64,000 bases of DNA, taken from the NCBI GenBank assembly GCA_947683625.1, contig CANTUR010000282.1:248001-312000 (forward strand), written 5' to 3'. The notes beneath the pieces are model-generated. The model had not been told where the DNA came from, ran no database searches, and saw nothing but the letters and a program-made list of their open reading frames with translations. This stretch comes from Mallotus nudiflorus. Taxonomy: Eukaryota > Streptophyta > Magnoliopsida > Malpighiales > Euphorbiaceae. Numbering within the stretch: position 1 is the first letter of the stretch; the number at the start of each line of letters is the position of its first letter. Both the position numbers and the translations under genes were made by a program. This document shows, piece after piece, positions 22,900-35,591 of the stretch.

Positions 22900-23720
22900 T
22901 CTATGTCATTATAATGGCAATCTATTTCACTACCAGCATAGAATCCCCATACACTGTTACCTCTTCTGCCCCTATATTCCTGAGTGCTTCCAAACAAAAA
23001 ATGCAAGCTACATATTCAACTTGATTATTAGTGACCTCAAAATCTAGCCTCTTTGCCATCAGAATTACTTCTCCTTTTAGTGAGACCAAAATCACACCAA
23101 TGCATGCCCCTTTACTATTCACTACTCCATTAAAGTACATTTTCTATGTCTGGATCTCTATTGCCCCTAAATGTTCATCTAGGAATTCTAACTCCCATTC
23201 TTGTCCATTGTCTACCAGATTTTGGGCCAAGAAGTCTGCCACAACTCTTCCTTTTATCACCATTTTAGTAACATAATCTATGTCAAATTCAGTAAGCAGA
23301 ACTAACCATTTGGCTAATTTCCTTGTTAGTGACAGAGTCTGCTAGAGATGTCTAAAAGGATCATACTTAGAAATTGCTTGAATCCTATAGGACTGGAAGT
23401 AATGCTATAACTTATTTGTTGCCTAGATTATAGCCAAGCAAGTTCTTTCTACTAGATTATAATCGGCTTCATAGGGTAGAAGCTTCTTACTCATATAATA
23501 TACAGCATGCTCGACTCTCCCTTCTCCTTATTGAGCCAACATTACGCCAATCACATCTTTCTCTATTGCTAGGTAAAGAATTAAGGGCTTCCCTGGTCTT
23601 AGCTATTACAAAACTGGAGGATTCATCAAATACTGCTTAATAGTTTCAAAGCTTTACTGACACTTATCATCCTAGATGATCAACTGATTCTTCTTTAAGA
23701 GCTTAAAGATTGGCTCATAA
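22900..23720 (-). pseudogene. E1 pol: tandem RNase H domains remnant
   Basis: Two RNase H-like regions in series. The first (about 23400-23700) reads CQ-SFETIKQYLMNPPVL, LILYLAIEKDVIG and MSKKLLPYEADYN, the usual gypsy connection and RNase H. The second (22922-23140) reads MYFNGVVNSKGACIGV, TNNQVEYVAC and VYGDSMLVV, the archaeal-like extra RNase H typical of Tat elements. In the second the first catalytic residue is Asn where FDG is expected, so it is inactive. Confidence 0.82.
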
Positions 23721-23854
23721 ATAGTAGTCAGCTTGGCTATGAATCTGCATATTTACTATAGCCTTTCTATAAACCCTCTGACTTCTTTCTCATTCTTCAG
23801 TGCAGGCATCTCTCTGATCGCTCCAACTTTGTCCGGATCCACCTCTATGCCTTT

Positions 23855-24400
23855 CTAACTGATGATGTGTCCTAATAGTTTCCTAGATGTCACCCTAAAA
23901 ACACATTTCTTTAAATTTAGTCTGAGATTATACTTTTCAACTCTCGCTAAGAACTTATCTAAGGCTTTGAAATTCCCTTCTCTAGTAAGAGATTTCACCA
24001 TTATGTCATCTACATATACTTCTATCTCTTTATGGATCAGATCATGTAATAGTATAGTAGCCATTCTTTGGTAAGTAGCCCCTATATTTTTTAACTTGAA
24101 CGACATAACCATGTAATAATAAACACCCCACTTAGTAGTGAAAAAAGTCTTTAACTTGTCAATCACTGCCATCATGATTTGATTGTATCCTGAGAAGCTA
24201 TCCATAAAGGAGTACATGGCGCTAGAAGCTGTACTATCGACTAAAGTGTCAATGTGTGGTAGAGGAAAATTATCCTTTAGACAAGCCTTGTTCAAGTCCC
24301 TATAGTCCATACACATCCTGACTTTACCATTTTCTTAGGAACTAGGACTATGTTAGCTAGCTACTGGGTGTCATCTACCACTTCTAGGGATTTTGCTTTT
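23855..24400 (-). pseudogene. E1 pol: reverse transcriptase domain remnant
   Basis: Reads MCMDYRDLNKACLKDNFPLP, YSFMDSFSGYNQI, then VYVDDIMVKS with the YVDD catalytic pair intact, and a LNLKKCVF block. Order and spacing are as in gypsy RT. Upstream (24320-24410) the frame is broken by stops. Confidence 0.9.
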
Positions 24401-24402
24401 AG

Positions 24403-25011
24403 CTATTTTTCTACTTCTTCTTTAACTAGTAGAGCCCATTCTGGCCTTAATCTTATCTTCTTCTGCTTTATTAATGTGATGTGAGAATACGCGGGAATCC
24501 TGTGTTCTGTAATCTCTCTATAAATCCTAGGCATATCCTCACAACCCCAAGGAAATACTTTCTGTCTTCTTTTTAGAGTTTCTTTCATTTTTTCTTTCTC
24601 ATCAGGAGTTAAGTCAAAAGTAATAAATATATTTTTAGGGTAATCACTTGTGCCTAAATTAAATGATTTAGTTTGCACTGAATTAATGTCAAACATATGC
24701 ATGAAATAATCATCACACATAGCATAACCATTAGGAAACACATCACACAAGTAAGCATAATCAAACTTCATCACATTAACTTTAGAAAGAAAAATGTTAT
24801 TAATCTCAAACAAATTAGAAAGAGAAAAGTCAATATCATTATAGAAAACATCCATAATAGAGTCAAAGACAAAGGCTTTAAAGTTGAATTCCTCTTCTTG
24901 GTCAACAACATCCTTTAACTCCACTGCAAGAATGTCCCCCTCTAACTCTGAAGTCAGTACCAACTCTTCTACTATAGGCTCTTTAACCACAGATTCTTTG
25001 ATCCTATCCAT
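24403..25011 (-). pseudogene. E1 pol: protease-RT linker region
   Basis: A 202-codon open stretch rich in acidic residues. Its C-terminal part (MPRIYREITEHRIP near 24520) matches the block before RT in gypsy pols. The middle reads VMKFDYAYLCDVFPNG and MHMFDINSVQ, and a clearly related segment is found in E2 at 35908-36108, tying the two elements together. Confidence 0.7.
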
Positions 25012-25269
25012 ATATTCAATAAAGATTTCAAACCTGGGGACTAGCTTCTAGGTGATCATCAAAGGCTTAAGAGCTCCTTAGTAGGGGTAATTGGCAACTT
25101 CCTTCATAAATGTTTCCTAGAGCGTGTTCTCGTTTAGCTCAGCCCTAATTCTATCCTTCCTAGACTTACCCTCAGCTTATTCCTTTTCATTAGACTCATC
25201 TTCCCCTGGATGTCCTACCACATGCTTCAAGATTGGTACCTTAGGTTCAATGAATTTTGATGGGCCTTA

Positions 25270-25890
25270 CTAATTCTTTCCTAATCCCATCCTAAGCATG
25301 AACTGCATACTCTTCATCATACTAAAAATCTTTAGGTTTAGCTCATCTTCATAAATCATGTAGACTTCAAAACTCGGGCTATTCAGGATCTCAGTGAGAG
25401 CTAATTTTAATGCAACAACTGCAACCTCTGTTTCAGTCGTTATAGTAACCACCCTTCCCTCATGTGGAAATTTAATATTTTGATGAATGGTAAATAGTAC
25501 TCCTCCTAAAGGATGGAACCATGGTCTTCCTAAAAGAATAATGAAGGTGACTAGAATATTAATTACATAGAGGTTAAACCAAAATTCAATGGGTCTAGTC
25601 TTAACTAAAGCCCAGAAAGTTCCCTCAACTAGCCTTTTCATATTATCATAAGCCTTGATGACTACGTCAGAGGGCTTTAAATTAGCTACTATCATGCCTA
25701 GCTTTGGTAGGATCTTCAAAGGGCATACATTAATGGTTGACCCATTGTCGACCATAACACAGCACGTTAATTTGCCTTTCACTTCGACCTTAATGAACAA
25801 GGTTTTACTATGATCCCTTCCTTTTAAGGGTAGGTCATTATCTGTGAAAATAATTGCCCCTTGAGGGCTTTTAGTTAGTGAGTTCACCAT
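25270..25890 (-). pseudogene. E1 pol: aspartic protease domain
   Basis: Open over 206 codons. VMVDNGSTINVCPLKILPKLG contains the catalytic DNGS form common in Tat proteases, followed by LVTFIILLGRPWFH, the conserved ILGRPW block. It is the longest intact part of E1 pol and lies just after gag, as expected. Confidence 0.88.
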
Positions 25891-25949
25891 TTGCTTTTGG
25901 AGTGTACGACGAAGGTATCTTCTTGTGATTAAGAGCTAAAACCAGAGCT

Positions 25950-27626
25950 TCCCAATGGGCCCAGGAATTTGTAAGTAGCTCCCAAATACTAATAAGAGTT
26001 TTCTCATCTCTTTTGGCCTTAATAATCCCCTGAGCTTTCTCATCTTTCTCTTATCCTTCTTTTGATCCACTTCCCTCTTTCTCTACCTCAGCATTTTTTA
26101 TCTCCTCCTCCCCCTCCTCCGATTTCTCGATAGATTGTGCTACTTTCCTCTTATTTTTCTTCCATAGATCAATTGCTCCCCCTTCTTCATCATCGAATCT
26201 CTAAATATCAAACACATTTATATGAGACTCAATGGACAACTATCTCAGATTCAGGTTTTTTGGTTATGGTTTTGGTAGGGTAGGTACGAAATCAATGAAA
26301 GAATTAATGACATGTTCCTCTTTAGACCTATGTTAATTATCAGGATACAGGGATTTAGTGGTGGTACATTTTGGTAGCTGGGTAAAGGGTTATTTTGGGT
26401 GTTTGATTTTTTGGTTTCTAGGTCAGTTATTTTGCCTGAATCAATCAAATCTTAAATCTCATATTTCAAGTTAGTACAACTTTTCGTATCATGCCCAATG
26501 TTCTAGTGGTACTTACAGTATAGCTTTGGGTCAACATTAGGGAAAGGAGGTCATTTAGGTAAGTGTTATAGAAGGTTATTCTCAATCAGTTTTTCTAAGA
26601 CTTTAGAGAGGGGTCTTCCCAAATTAGAAAACTTTCAGGATTGTCTGACTGTATTGATCTGTATATTACTACTTGGCCCAACTTTGATGCCAGATCCAAA
26701 CCCTTCTTTGTTCTTAGATCTTCCACTAAAGAACTTCTTTTTTTGGGTAAGGTCTGATTCTTTCTATACTCCAAAACCTATACAACTCCTCAAAATTTCA
26801 AATCCCTAAATCCTTTAGCTTTTTAGAAAGAGGGAGTATACATCCTTCCATGGCTATTACTAGCTTATCAGATTTCGCGGTTCGTTGCTTCATCTGTGCT
26901 AATTTTGCTCTCCACCTAATCAAATAATCCGTAAAAGACTCATTGAAATTTTGCTTCACATTTTACAAGTCTCTTAAAGAAGCCTTTATCTGAATGTTGA
27001 GATTATACTGCTTTATAAATGTAATATATAATTCCTCCTAATCAGCTTGAACACAGGATTCTAGAGCATAATACATATGATGGGTGCTCCTTCCAGAGAT
27101 AGATTGAATTGCTTCACAATCTACGCTTTAGTCAGTTCAGTCGTCTTTATATGGGTCACACACTACCTTAAGTAGAGGTGGGGGTCCTCTGTGCTAGTGA
27201 ACTTCTTTATGTTAGGGAATTTGAACTTTTGTGGTAGGGGATCATCATCCCTATCTAGGCTCAGCTCGGAATAGCTTATTAGGGCATCGATCCCTTTTTC
27301 TTTTATCATCAACTGCCTTTGAGCTATAGACTTGACAAGGTCTTTAGCCCAGTCTAGCTTCTCTACATTTCTCAAGGCATCCTCTTTCTAATGGATAACA
27401 AGTTCTGCTAATACAGTCTGCTGATCATCTTTTACCTCTTGCCTTTTAGGATCCTCGACATCCAAATCAAATGGTTGAGGTTAAGGTCCTGGTGGTTAGG
27501 GTGCTGGCGGTTCCTCTCTAGCTGTACCTATCATTTCCCTATAATTTCTCTTAAGATCGTCCTGGTTTGTTCAGCCATTTTAGCTTTCAACTGTTCCTTG
27601 AAGGCTTAAGTATTAAATTATGCCAT
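25950..27626 (-). pseudogene. E1 gag remnant
   Basis: The likely start is the ATG at 27624-27626. Readings include AFKEQLKAKMAEQTRTILREII, and 27163-27375 with LDRDDDPLPQKFKFPNIKKFTSTEDPHLYL, the start of the retrotransposon gag domain. A knuckle-like CKYH-NIGHDTKSCTNLKYEI lies at about 26450-26520 with a stop inside. The product would be the capsid/nucleocapsid precursor. Multiple stops make it non-functional. Confidence 0.8.
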
Positions 27627-28486
27627 CTTAATCTTCCTACGGACTCTAACCAAGCGACCAGTGTTAGATCACTTCCAATTAGTAGACTATTATGGATCTA
27701 TATCTACAACCATTGAGGGTCAGAAACATGCAAAGCGTTTATGCATGAAATGCAAACCTATTGGTAAAAAGGAAGAAAAATAAACATATATGCACGTATC
27801 AAAAGACAAAAAGTAAAAAGCTCTCTAACGGTATCTCCACCTTTATTTCTCCCACACACGTGTTTAATGGTGAGTTTCTTATCCTAGGATTTTTGTTTTG
27901 GGTTTTTATTATCAACAGGGGATAATAAAATCAATAGATGCAAGATAACTCTCAAGACGATACAAACAAGTGGTAATTCCTCTAAATAATTTCAAAGTCC
28001 ATTTTAACTGACAAAGAATAATATATAAGGCCCACCTTGTCAAGATTCATTTAAAATGGGCTAACAATAGGCATGAGAGGCCCATATTATCAAGGTTTAT
28101 TTATAATGGGCTTGGGCCTTATTTAAAGGATTACCATATAGCATAAAACACAGCATTTAGAAAAAATCCTAGTGGAAATTACCAGGTCATTACATGAGTT
28201 GAGTCTTAGGTAATGAGCTTTAGCTCCCACAACTATATACATCCATTATGTCTTCCCACTCAAGGGTCCATACAACGTGGATAGGTACGTGCTATGAGTG
28301 ACAATAATCCAATACTTCACCACTAGGTTTGAGTGAAACACAGGCAGCAGAGTAGAGATATTTGTCGGTTTATTTGGGACTTGGAATGCATTGTGTGGAA
28401 ATGTGTAGTGAATGCAAAATTTACGAAGGAAATAAAGAAATAATCAAAGATGATAAATTACAAAACACTTGGAATCAATTTCTCTA
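27627..28486 (-). other. E1 5' leader (untranslated)
   Basis: Non-coding DNA between the primer-binding site and gag. A segment around 27840-27930 (TTCTCCCACACACGTGTTTA and following) closely matches the corresponding leader of E2 near 38125-38200, another sign that E1 and E2 are sister families. Confidence 0.65.
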
Positions 28487-28504
28487 TCCCAAGTGGAGTC
28501 ACCA
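28487..28504 (-). promoter_or_regulatory. E1 primer-binding site
   Basis: On the minus strand it reads TGGTGACTCCACTTGGGA, two bases inside the 5' LTR edge. It resembles the Arg-tRNA-complementary primer site of Ogre/Tat elements (TGGCGACTCC...). Confidence 0.75.
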
Positions 28505-28505
28505 T

Positions 28506-28763
28506 TGTAGGCGCCAGGGTTAATCGCATGCCCAAGTGTTGGCGATCGCTGCACTGTGTGAGCTCGGGGCTTATTAGGAAATACATAGTGGGCTTGGGGC
28601 CCAAAATGGAGATGGAGTCGCCACTCAAATAAAAGTCAGGATACGCTGTACAATAACTAGATTCAATGGAGGTTCCCAGAAGCCATCATCAGAGATAGAG
28701 TTCAAAAACTAGGCATGGGCTTTTAGAATGCCCATCCAACCTTGCGGTTGGCCTCTGTGTATG
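28506..28763 (-). repeat. E1 5' LTR, first fragment
   Basis: Matches 13608-13865 of the 3' LTR nearly throughout, including the hairpin CCAACC-TTGC-GGTTGG. It is interrupted at 28763 by E2, and the last five bases GTATG are the target duplication. Confidence 0.9.
28759..28763. repeat. Target-site duplication of E2, left copy (GTATG)
   Basis: GTATG precedes E2 and recurs at 40940-40944 just after it. Joining the flanks restores the uninterrupted E1 LTR seen near 13860. Confidence 0.85.
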
Positions 28764-30873
28764 TAGACAGTGGGATTTAGCATACGTCCAAGATTTTAGC
28801 AACCGCAACACTGTTTGAGCTCAGGGCTCTAGAGAACACACTAACCACTATCACAAAGACATGACGTGGAGATAAGGAGTCACCACCCAGGGTAATAACT
28901 GGGACAAATCGAAAAGGTGGTAATCGAGTCCCTAAAAGAAAGCGAGCACCACAACTAGGAAATTCTAGGTACGAAATACCAACTTCTTTCAGTCTTTTGT
29001 TTATTTAGAATTACTTTATAAATTACTATATTATCCTCTATTTACATGCAATTTCATATAAACCCTTATTCTAGCAATTAACTCCAAGGTAAGCCAGTCA
29101 TGAAAATACAAGTAAATAATGCATTCAATCAAACATATAATCCCTAAGTTAGTCTAATATACATGGATTTTAATTAAATGAACTAAATCTACATGTCTTT
29201 TTAATAAGTGAGCCAAAGACTAATTCTCTTTAATTTTAATTAAATGGACCTAAGTCTATTTATTTTAATTCTAAAAATGGGCCTAAATCTACAAATTATG
29301 AAGGTATTTAAATTAATGGGCCTAGTTCTACTTATTTTAATTCTAAAGTGATCTTAAATCTACAAACTATGAAAAGGGCTTTAAGTGGGCTAAGTCTAAT
29401 TAATTAAATTAAATTAGATTGGCCTATGTCTAATTTACTAAATGGGCCCAAGTTATCTTTACCCTAATTTCTAATTAATTATGGGCCTAAAATGCATTTT
29501 AATTAATTAAACCTAAAAAACCTAAATTTATATGAATGAATTAAAATCAAATATGGGTTTAAGGCCTAAAACATATAAAAATAAATAAACAAGTCCAAAA
29601 ACAAATAAAACATATCAAAACAATTAAATAAAAGATCAAATAACTAATTAAATTAACTCCTTCTAAAACCTTAATTTCCATAACATGCAACCTTTAATCT
29701 ACTCCCACCATTAATTTTAATTAATTACCCAATTGAAACCCTAATTTTACTAACTAATTAAAAATAAATAAGCAACCACACACATAATTCCATTATTCCC
29801 ACTATTGGGGCTATTATAATAATCTATTGAAAATAATAATAAAAATAATTAATACAACCCAAAAAAATAATAAAGCAATAAAATAAATTAATAAAAAACC
29901 CTAGAAACTATATCTCTATAAGGTCTTATCTATGACATTCTATGGATCTCTTATGAATTTGACTCTCTAAATATGATCATCATGTGTTTTCCTCCATAAT
30001 CACTATAAAAAAAGAATAAAAATTATGATTAATGAATAAATTATAAATAATAAAATAAAATTAAAAACCGATAAAATAAAAAAATCAAATAAAACAAAAT
30101 AAGAAGATGAAGATACTTATGGATGATTTTGATGAAGTGCTCCTTAGATTTTATAGAATCACCGTTCTTGATAGGTTTTTCAAAGATCTTTCCTTAAGTA
30201 ATTAAACAAAAGAATTTTTGTAGAGAATGCAATACTCCTTTTCTTTTTCCCTTTTTTCGTTCTCTCCTCCTCTTTTTTCTTTTTTTTTTTTGTCTCTTTT
30301 TTTCTTTTCCCTTTCTCTCCTTTTTTCTCTGTCTCTGTTCCCCTCTACCTCCCTTTATTTTTTTTCCTCTTTTCCTCTACTATTTACCTCTTCCTATTTT
30401 CAGAGCCAAAATGCTCTTTATATAGGGATACATCTTGAAACCCTAGTTATAAATTGATTTCTAAAAGACTTCTATTTCCTTAAAAACATTATCAAAATAA
30501 TTTTAGGAGAATTTCATACCAATTAGGACTTAATTTTTCCTGGAAAATTTAAGAATCAGCGGAAGAAGTCTAATTCCAATCGAAATTGTGTAATTCCGAT
30601 CGAAATTACATAATTCCGATTGGAATTAGTGTAATTTCGGTCACTTTTTTCTTTTAATTATAGAAAGGTCCTTGAAAGAATTTAAGTTTTACAATTAGAT
30701 CCCTAAAAAGCATTTCAATTTAGTCCATGAAAATATTAAATTCTTTCTTTGAAAAATGTAATTAGACCCTTGAAGTTTCAAAGTTCAAGTATTGAAGATC
30801 TATTCATGAAATTTTCATCATTGGAGTCTTTTGTCTCATCCATAACTCATCATCCCGAAATTGGGTGTCTATA
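28764..30873 (-). repeat. E2 3' LTR
   Basis: Starts TAGACAGTGGG (the preceding TG overlaps the target duplication) and ends GTGTCTATA. It aligns end to end with 38779-40939. Contents include alternating AATTAATT-rich sequence, a pyrimidine tract (30235-30400) and a cluster of AATTCCGATCGAAATT-like palindromes (30563-30650). Confidence 0.9.
30563..30650. repeat. AATTCCGATCGGAATT-type palindrome cluster in E2 3' LTR
   Basis: Four to five variants of TAATTCCGATCGAAATT follow each other within about 90 bases. A matching but diverged cluster occurs in the other LTR at 40618-40712, so this is an LTR feature, possibly a regulatory one. Confidence 0.6.
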
Positions 30874-30990
30874 GTTGACCCCCTTTATCATTTTTTGCTT
30901 GACAAATTGCAATAAAGTAAACTAGCACCCAATTTCTTAATTGAAAGTTAGGATACTTACTTGTGCTTCATGAAGCTTTTGCTTATAAAC
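30874..30990 (-). promoter_or_regulatory. E2 polypurine tract and 3' internal end
   Basis: On the minus strand ATAAAGGGGGTCAAC directly precedes the LTR. The rest of this short stretch is non-coding. Confidence 0.7.
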
Positions 30991-32282
30991 TTGCTATACT
31001 CGGACGTACAACATTGATTTAAAATGACATATCATACTCGGTCGTATGATATTAACTATACTCGATCGTATAATCTTGGGTGAAAGGGACTCATTGCACT
31101 TGGTCATACAATGTTGACTACACTCAAATATATAGTCTGAATTAAAAAGGAACATCACACTTGGTCGTATGATGCTAAAAATACATTCTACTTGGTTGTA
31201 TAATACCAACTACACTTAGACGTATAGTCTGGATTAAAAAGAAACACCACACTCGGTCGTATGATGCCAATTATACTTGATCGTATAATCTTAATTGAAA
31301 ATACATTACACTTGGTCATACAATGCTAACTACACTCGATCGTATAGTCTAAATTGAAAAGAAACATCACACTCGGTCATATGATGCCAATTATACTTGG
31401 TCGTATAATCTTGATTGATGATACATTACACTCGGTTGTACAATGCTGACTACACTCGGTCGTATAGTCTGTTTTGAAAAAAACATCATACTCGGTCATA
31501 TGATGTCGATTATACTTAGTTGTATAATCTTAATTAAGGATACATTGCACTTGGTTATACAATGCCGACTACACTCAATCGTATAGTTTGAATTAAAAAG
31601 AAACATCATATGACCGAGTGCAATGCCAACTACACTTGGTCGTACAGTTTGAATTAAAAAGAAACATCACAGTTGGTTGTATAATGCTGACTACACTCTG
31701 TCGTATAATCTTGACTAAAAATACATTGCACTCATTCGTACAATGCCGACTACACTCAGTCGTATAGTTTGAATTGAAAAGAAACATCATACTCAGTCGT
31801 ATGATGCTGACTACACTCGGTTGTATAATCTTTTTTGAAAATACATTGCACTCGATCATACAATGTTGACTACACTCAATTGTATAGACTAATTGAAAAG
31901 AAACATCACACTCGATCATATAATGCCGATTATACTCAGTCATATAATCTTGTTTGAAAATACATTGCACTCGGTCGTACAATGCCGACTACACTCGATC
32001 GTATAGTCTGAATTGAAAAGAAACATCACATTCAGTCATATGATACTGATTATACTCGATCATATAATCTTGATTGAGGATATATTGCACTCGGTCGTAC
32101 AATGCCAACAACACTCGAACGTATATTCTGTTTTGAAAAGAAACATCACACTTGGTCGTATGATGCTGAAAATGCATCATACTCAATCGTACAATGCCGA
32201 CTACACTTGGTCATATAGTCTGCATTGAAAAGATACATCATACTCAGTCGTGTGATGCTAACTATACTCAGTCGTATATTTT
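30990..32282. repeat. Tandem array of about 120-bp units built from four CGGTCGTA boxes
   Basis: About eleven units. The landmark TACACTCG before CGTATAGTCT recurs at about 120-base steps (for example near 31330, 31450, 31570). Each unit has four boxes of the type ACTCGGTCGTATRAT spaced about 38, 23, 35 and 24 bases apart. Because 120 is a multiple of 3, open frames of 65-129 codons with 40-residue repeats appear on the minus strand. I regard these as by-products, not genes. Confidence 0.85.
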
Positions 32283-35242
32283 GGAACCCATAGCAAGCCT
32301 CAAAAAATAAAAACATGCAATAATTAAAATAAATAAATAAATATGCATCAGAATTTAAATCTCAAATCCATATGATAAAATAATCTCCTCATATCATAAA
32401 ATAAAATATTTTAATACACTATTCAGAGAATAGCCTCTGAATTAAAATCACAACTAATAAATACAAATACAACCCACAACTGATATAAATACAACTACTG
32501 TAGCTTCTAGAGTACAATATAAAACTAGGTAGATGATTTATATGATAGAGCCGAGGTGGAAGAAATCCAGTGGATAGGTTTACTGCTGAGGTCTGAAGAA
32601 GAAGACTCTCCTATAAAAATATCAACTAAGGAGAGTCAGACCTCACTGAGTGAATTGTTATAATATATATACACATACCTCCTATATGAAAAATGCAATC
32701 AATTATATGTATATAATAAATATATATATGCAAGCAATTCACACAGATGCTGAAAATCACTTTATTTCATGATACTGAAAAATATAAGTTTTGAAGGATC
32801 AAATAGAATCCTAAATGATCACAACCACAATTAACAATAGAAATCACTCTAGCCATACTAGCTCACTTAATTCCAAATAAATTCAGTTAATCCATCTGGA
32901 CAGTAGATTGACCCTGAGACACTAAGTCAACCGAGCTCTAGTAGTTTAACTGTCAGTGTGATTGGCTCCGAGACACTTGATCAACCGAGCTCCAGCAATC
33001 ACACCCTCAATCACATTAATCTCAATCATATCAATCATGTTATATTTCCTCAAATAATTTAGTAATTTAACCCTACGATCTATCGCACTGGTACGTACTC
33101 GGTCCTAGTGCTGCCCACTAGGTAGCACATTTTATCGATATCCTTCATTTTAAAAATAAACCATTCAATCGAAAATAAATAATTGTAAAATGACATTCAA
33201 AATGATAGAATATACCATATATATACCAAAAATATACCTAAAATAAACTAAATATATTTCAAGTATATATATGTTAGATAAGTTCAAATCAATCATACAA
33301 TATACTAAAATAAATCATTAATATCCTAAAACATGCATTTATTTAGAAATATATTAAAAGTATACTAAAAATATACTTAAAGTATACTAATCATTTATTA
33401 AAGCAATTTATGAATAAATTCAATTAAAACATGTATTTTTAAAACATGCAACCTAAATGCAATGTATATAGAAAAACAACTCATAGGTGTGCACTCCTCG
33501 AGACTGATCCGATGGGTCTGGTCCGCTAGGCCTCGGTCTCGACACAGCTAAACAAATAAAATGATCACAAAAATCATAATACATCTAATTTAACTTCTAG
33601 AGACTCGATCTAGAATTACAAAATACAGGCAGACATAGAATTGACCTAATGTCACGTTTTACAAGAATTTTATCAAAAATTCAATAGAACCTCCTCTGTA
33701 AAATTGACATCTCTCTACTAAAAAGTAGAGCTGGTCCTGCAAGAAAAATACACTTCTAAACCAGAATTCACATAAATCCTCGGTTGGGATCCCGAACTAC
33801 AAAATTCCCCAACCAAGGTCCACAATTCATCAAAATTTAAATAAAATAATAAAATATATTTAAAAAAACAATAAATACCCTCAAAATATCAAAATATAGC
33901 ATATTTAACATTAAAACACCAAAAATAATTATTTTCCCAATAATTATATAAAAATCCCGAAATAATAATATAATATTATTAAAATCCATTTTTCTCGATA
34001 ATTCAATATAATTTACTAAAAATTAACTTTACTAATCCAAATAACTTAATTAGTCTAAATACAAATTAAAAATTACTAAAAATCCATTTTATTACCAAAA
34101 TAGTATATAATATGTTATTTGAAAATAATTTTCAAAAATTCGTATTAATTAGTTAAAAATAGTAAATAATTTGTAAAAATCATTTTAGTACCTTAAATAA
34201 TATTAAAACCAATTAAACATAATATTTGACTAAAATTATTACAAAATTACACAATTAACCCTAATATTAAAAAATACACATAATATACTAATATTACTCA
34301 AAAATTCAATAAAAATTATATAAATACATAAAATTATTTTATTAACTTATATCTCATTATTATCAACAAAAAAAAGTTTAATTAACCAATAATTTCTACC
34401 AATATATATATATTTAACCTAATTTTTCAAAATTGACATAAAATCAAAATAATTATAAAAATTACATAAAAATCATAAAAATTATAAAATCAACTCTAAA
34501 ATTAATAAAAATTAATAATAACACCAAAAATCACAAATTTATAATTTTAATAATTAATTTACGAAAATAAATAAAATAATAATAATATATTCAAAAATTA
34601 ACAAAAATCAAAATAAATTCCAAAAATGACACAAAAATTCATGGAGGTAGATTAAGCTACTAGAATCAACATTTGTAAAGGGACTTTGTGTGAATCAATC
34701 ATTAACAACCCAAAAAAAATTTGAAACCCTAATATACCATAAACTAAAAATCCAACAAAACTCAAGAAAATAGAAGATTAAGCTCAAACTGAGCTTGGAT
34801 TAGTGCTCACCGGTGTGAGAGGAAGAAAAGAAGACCGAAATCATGAAGAATGGTCGTCGAACTAAGGTGGAGGCGACGTAAGCTACTGTTATTGTTGTTC
34901 TGAACACAGAGCTTCATCGGAGAAGAAGAAGAAGAAAAAGAAGAAGCAGCAGAGGCGGAAGGGAGTGGCTAGAAGGTTGGATAGCGCTTTGACGGTAGGC
35001 AGTGGCATGATGATGGGTGGTGGTGGTTCTTGGGTGGTTCGGGCGCAAGTGGGTGGTTATAAGCTTGTGTGTGTGTTTTTTTTTAAAGTTGGTTTGTTTA
35101 TGTTTGTTGTATTGTTTTGTGAATGTATGCATATGTTTATTGAATGTATATGTATGTGTGGTCAAACTTCATTTTTGTCAATAATATATATATATATATA
35201 TATATGCACACTATATATATAATACACACATACATATAACCT

Positions 35243-35291
<49 letters not shown>

Positions 35292-35591
35292 TAAAAATAA
35301 ACAATATTATGGAATAATTAAATAATAAAATAATACTCAAATTTAAGTCAATCAATAAAATAACATTAGTACTTAAACAATATTATTAAAATAATTATTT
35401 TCAAAATAGTAAATATAACATAAATTAATTTCCAAAATAATAAGTTTCGAGATAAATATTTACGTAGAAAATTATAATTAAACATAAAATAATAAATATT
35501 AACCACAAAATAATTAAATGTAACTTTTGAATTCATTAACACTGCATATCTCATTTTAAAATAAATTAATTTAAAAACTAGGGTTATTACA
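32283..35591 (-). mobile_element. Solo Tekay-type LTR in E2, 5'-truncated
   Basis: Matches the other Tekay LTRs here from GGAACCCATAGCAAGCC through to the terminal GGGTTATTACA, including the paired CAACCGAGCTC blocks and the hairpins at 32956-33004 and 33104-33122. The first 60-70 bases of a full LTR (TGTCACGACCC...) are missing, and no target duplication was found. No internal domain or second LTR adjoins. It contains an (AT)n tract at about 35186-35206 and a (TAA)n tract at about 35247-35288. Confidence 0.8.

Noticed and set aside
31593..32186. Open frames of 65-129 codons on the minus strand in the 120-bp array
   Set aside because: They follow from a repeat unit whose length is a multiple of three and have no domain resemblance; the opposite strand is also open in places.
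30990..32282. CRISPR-like array
   Set aside because: Direct repeats without unique spacers, in a plant retrotransposon; it is a minisatellite.
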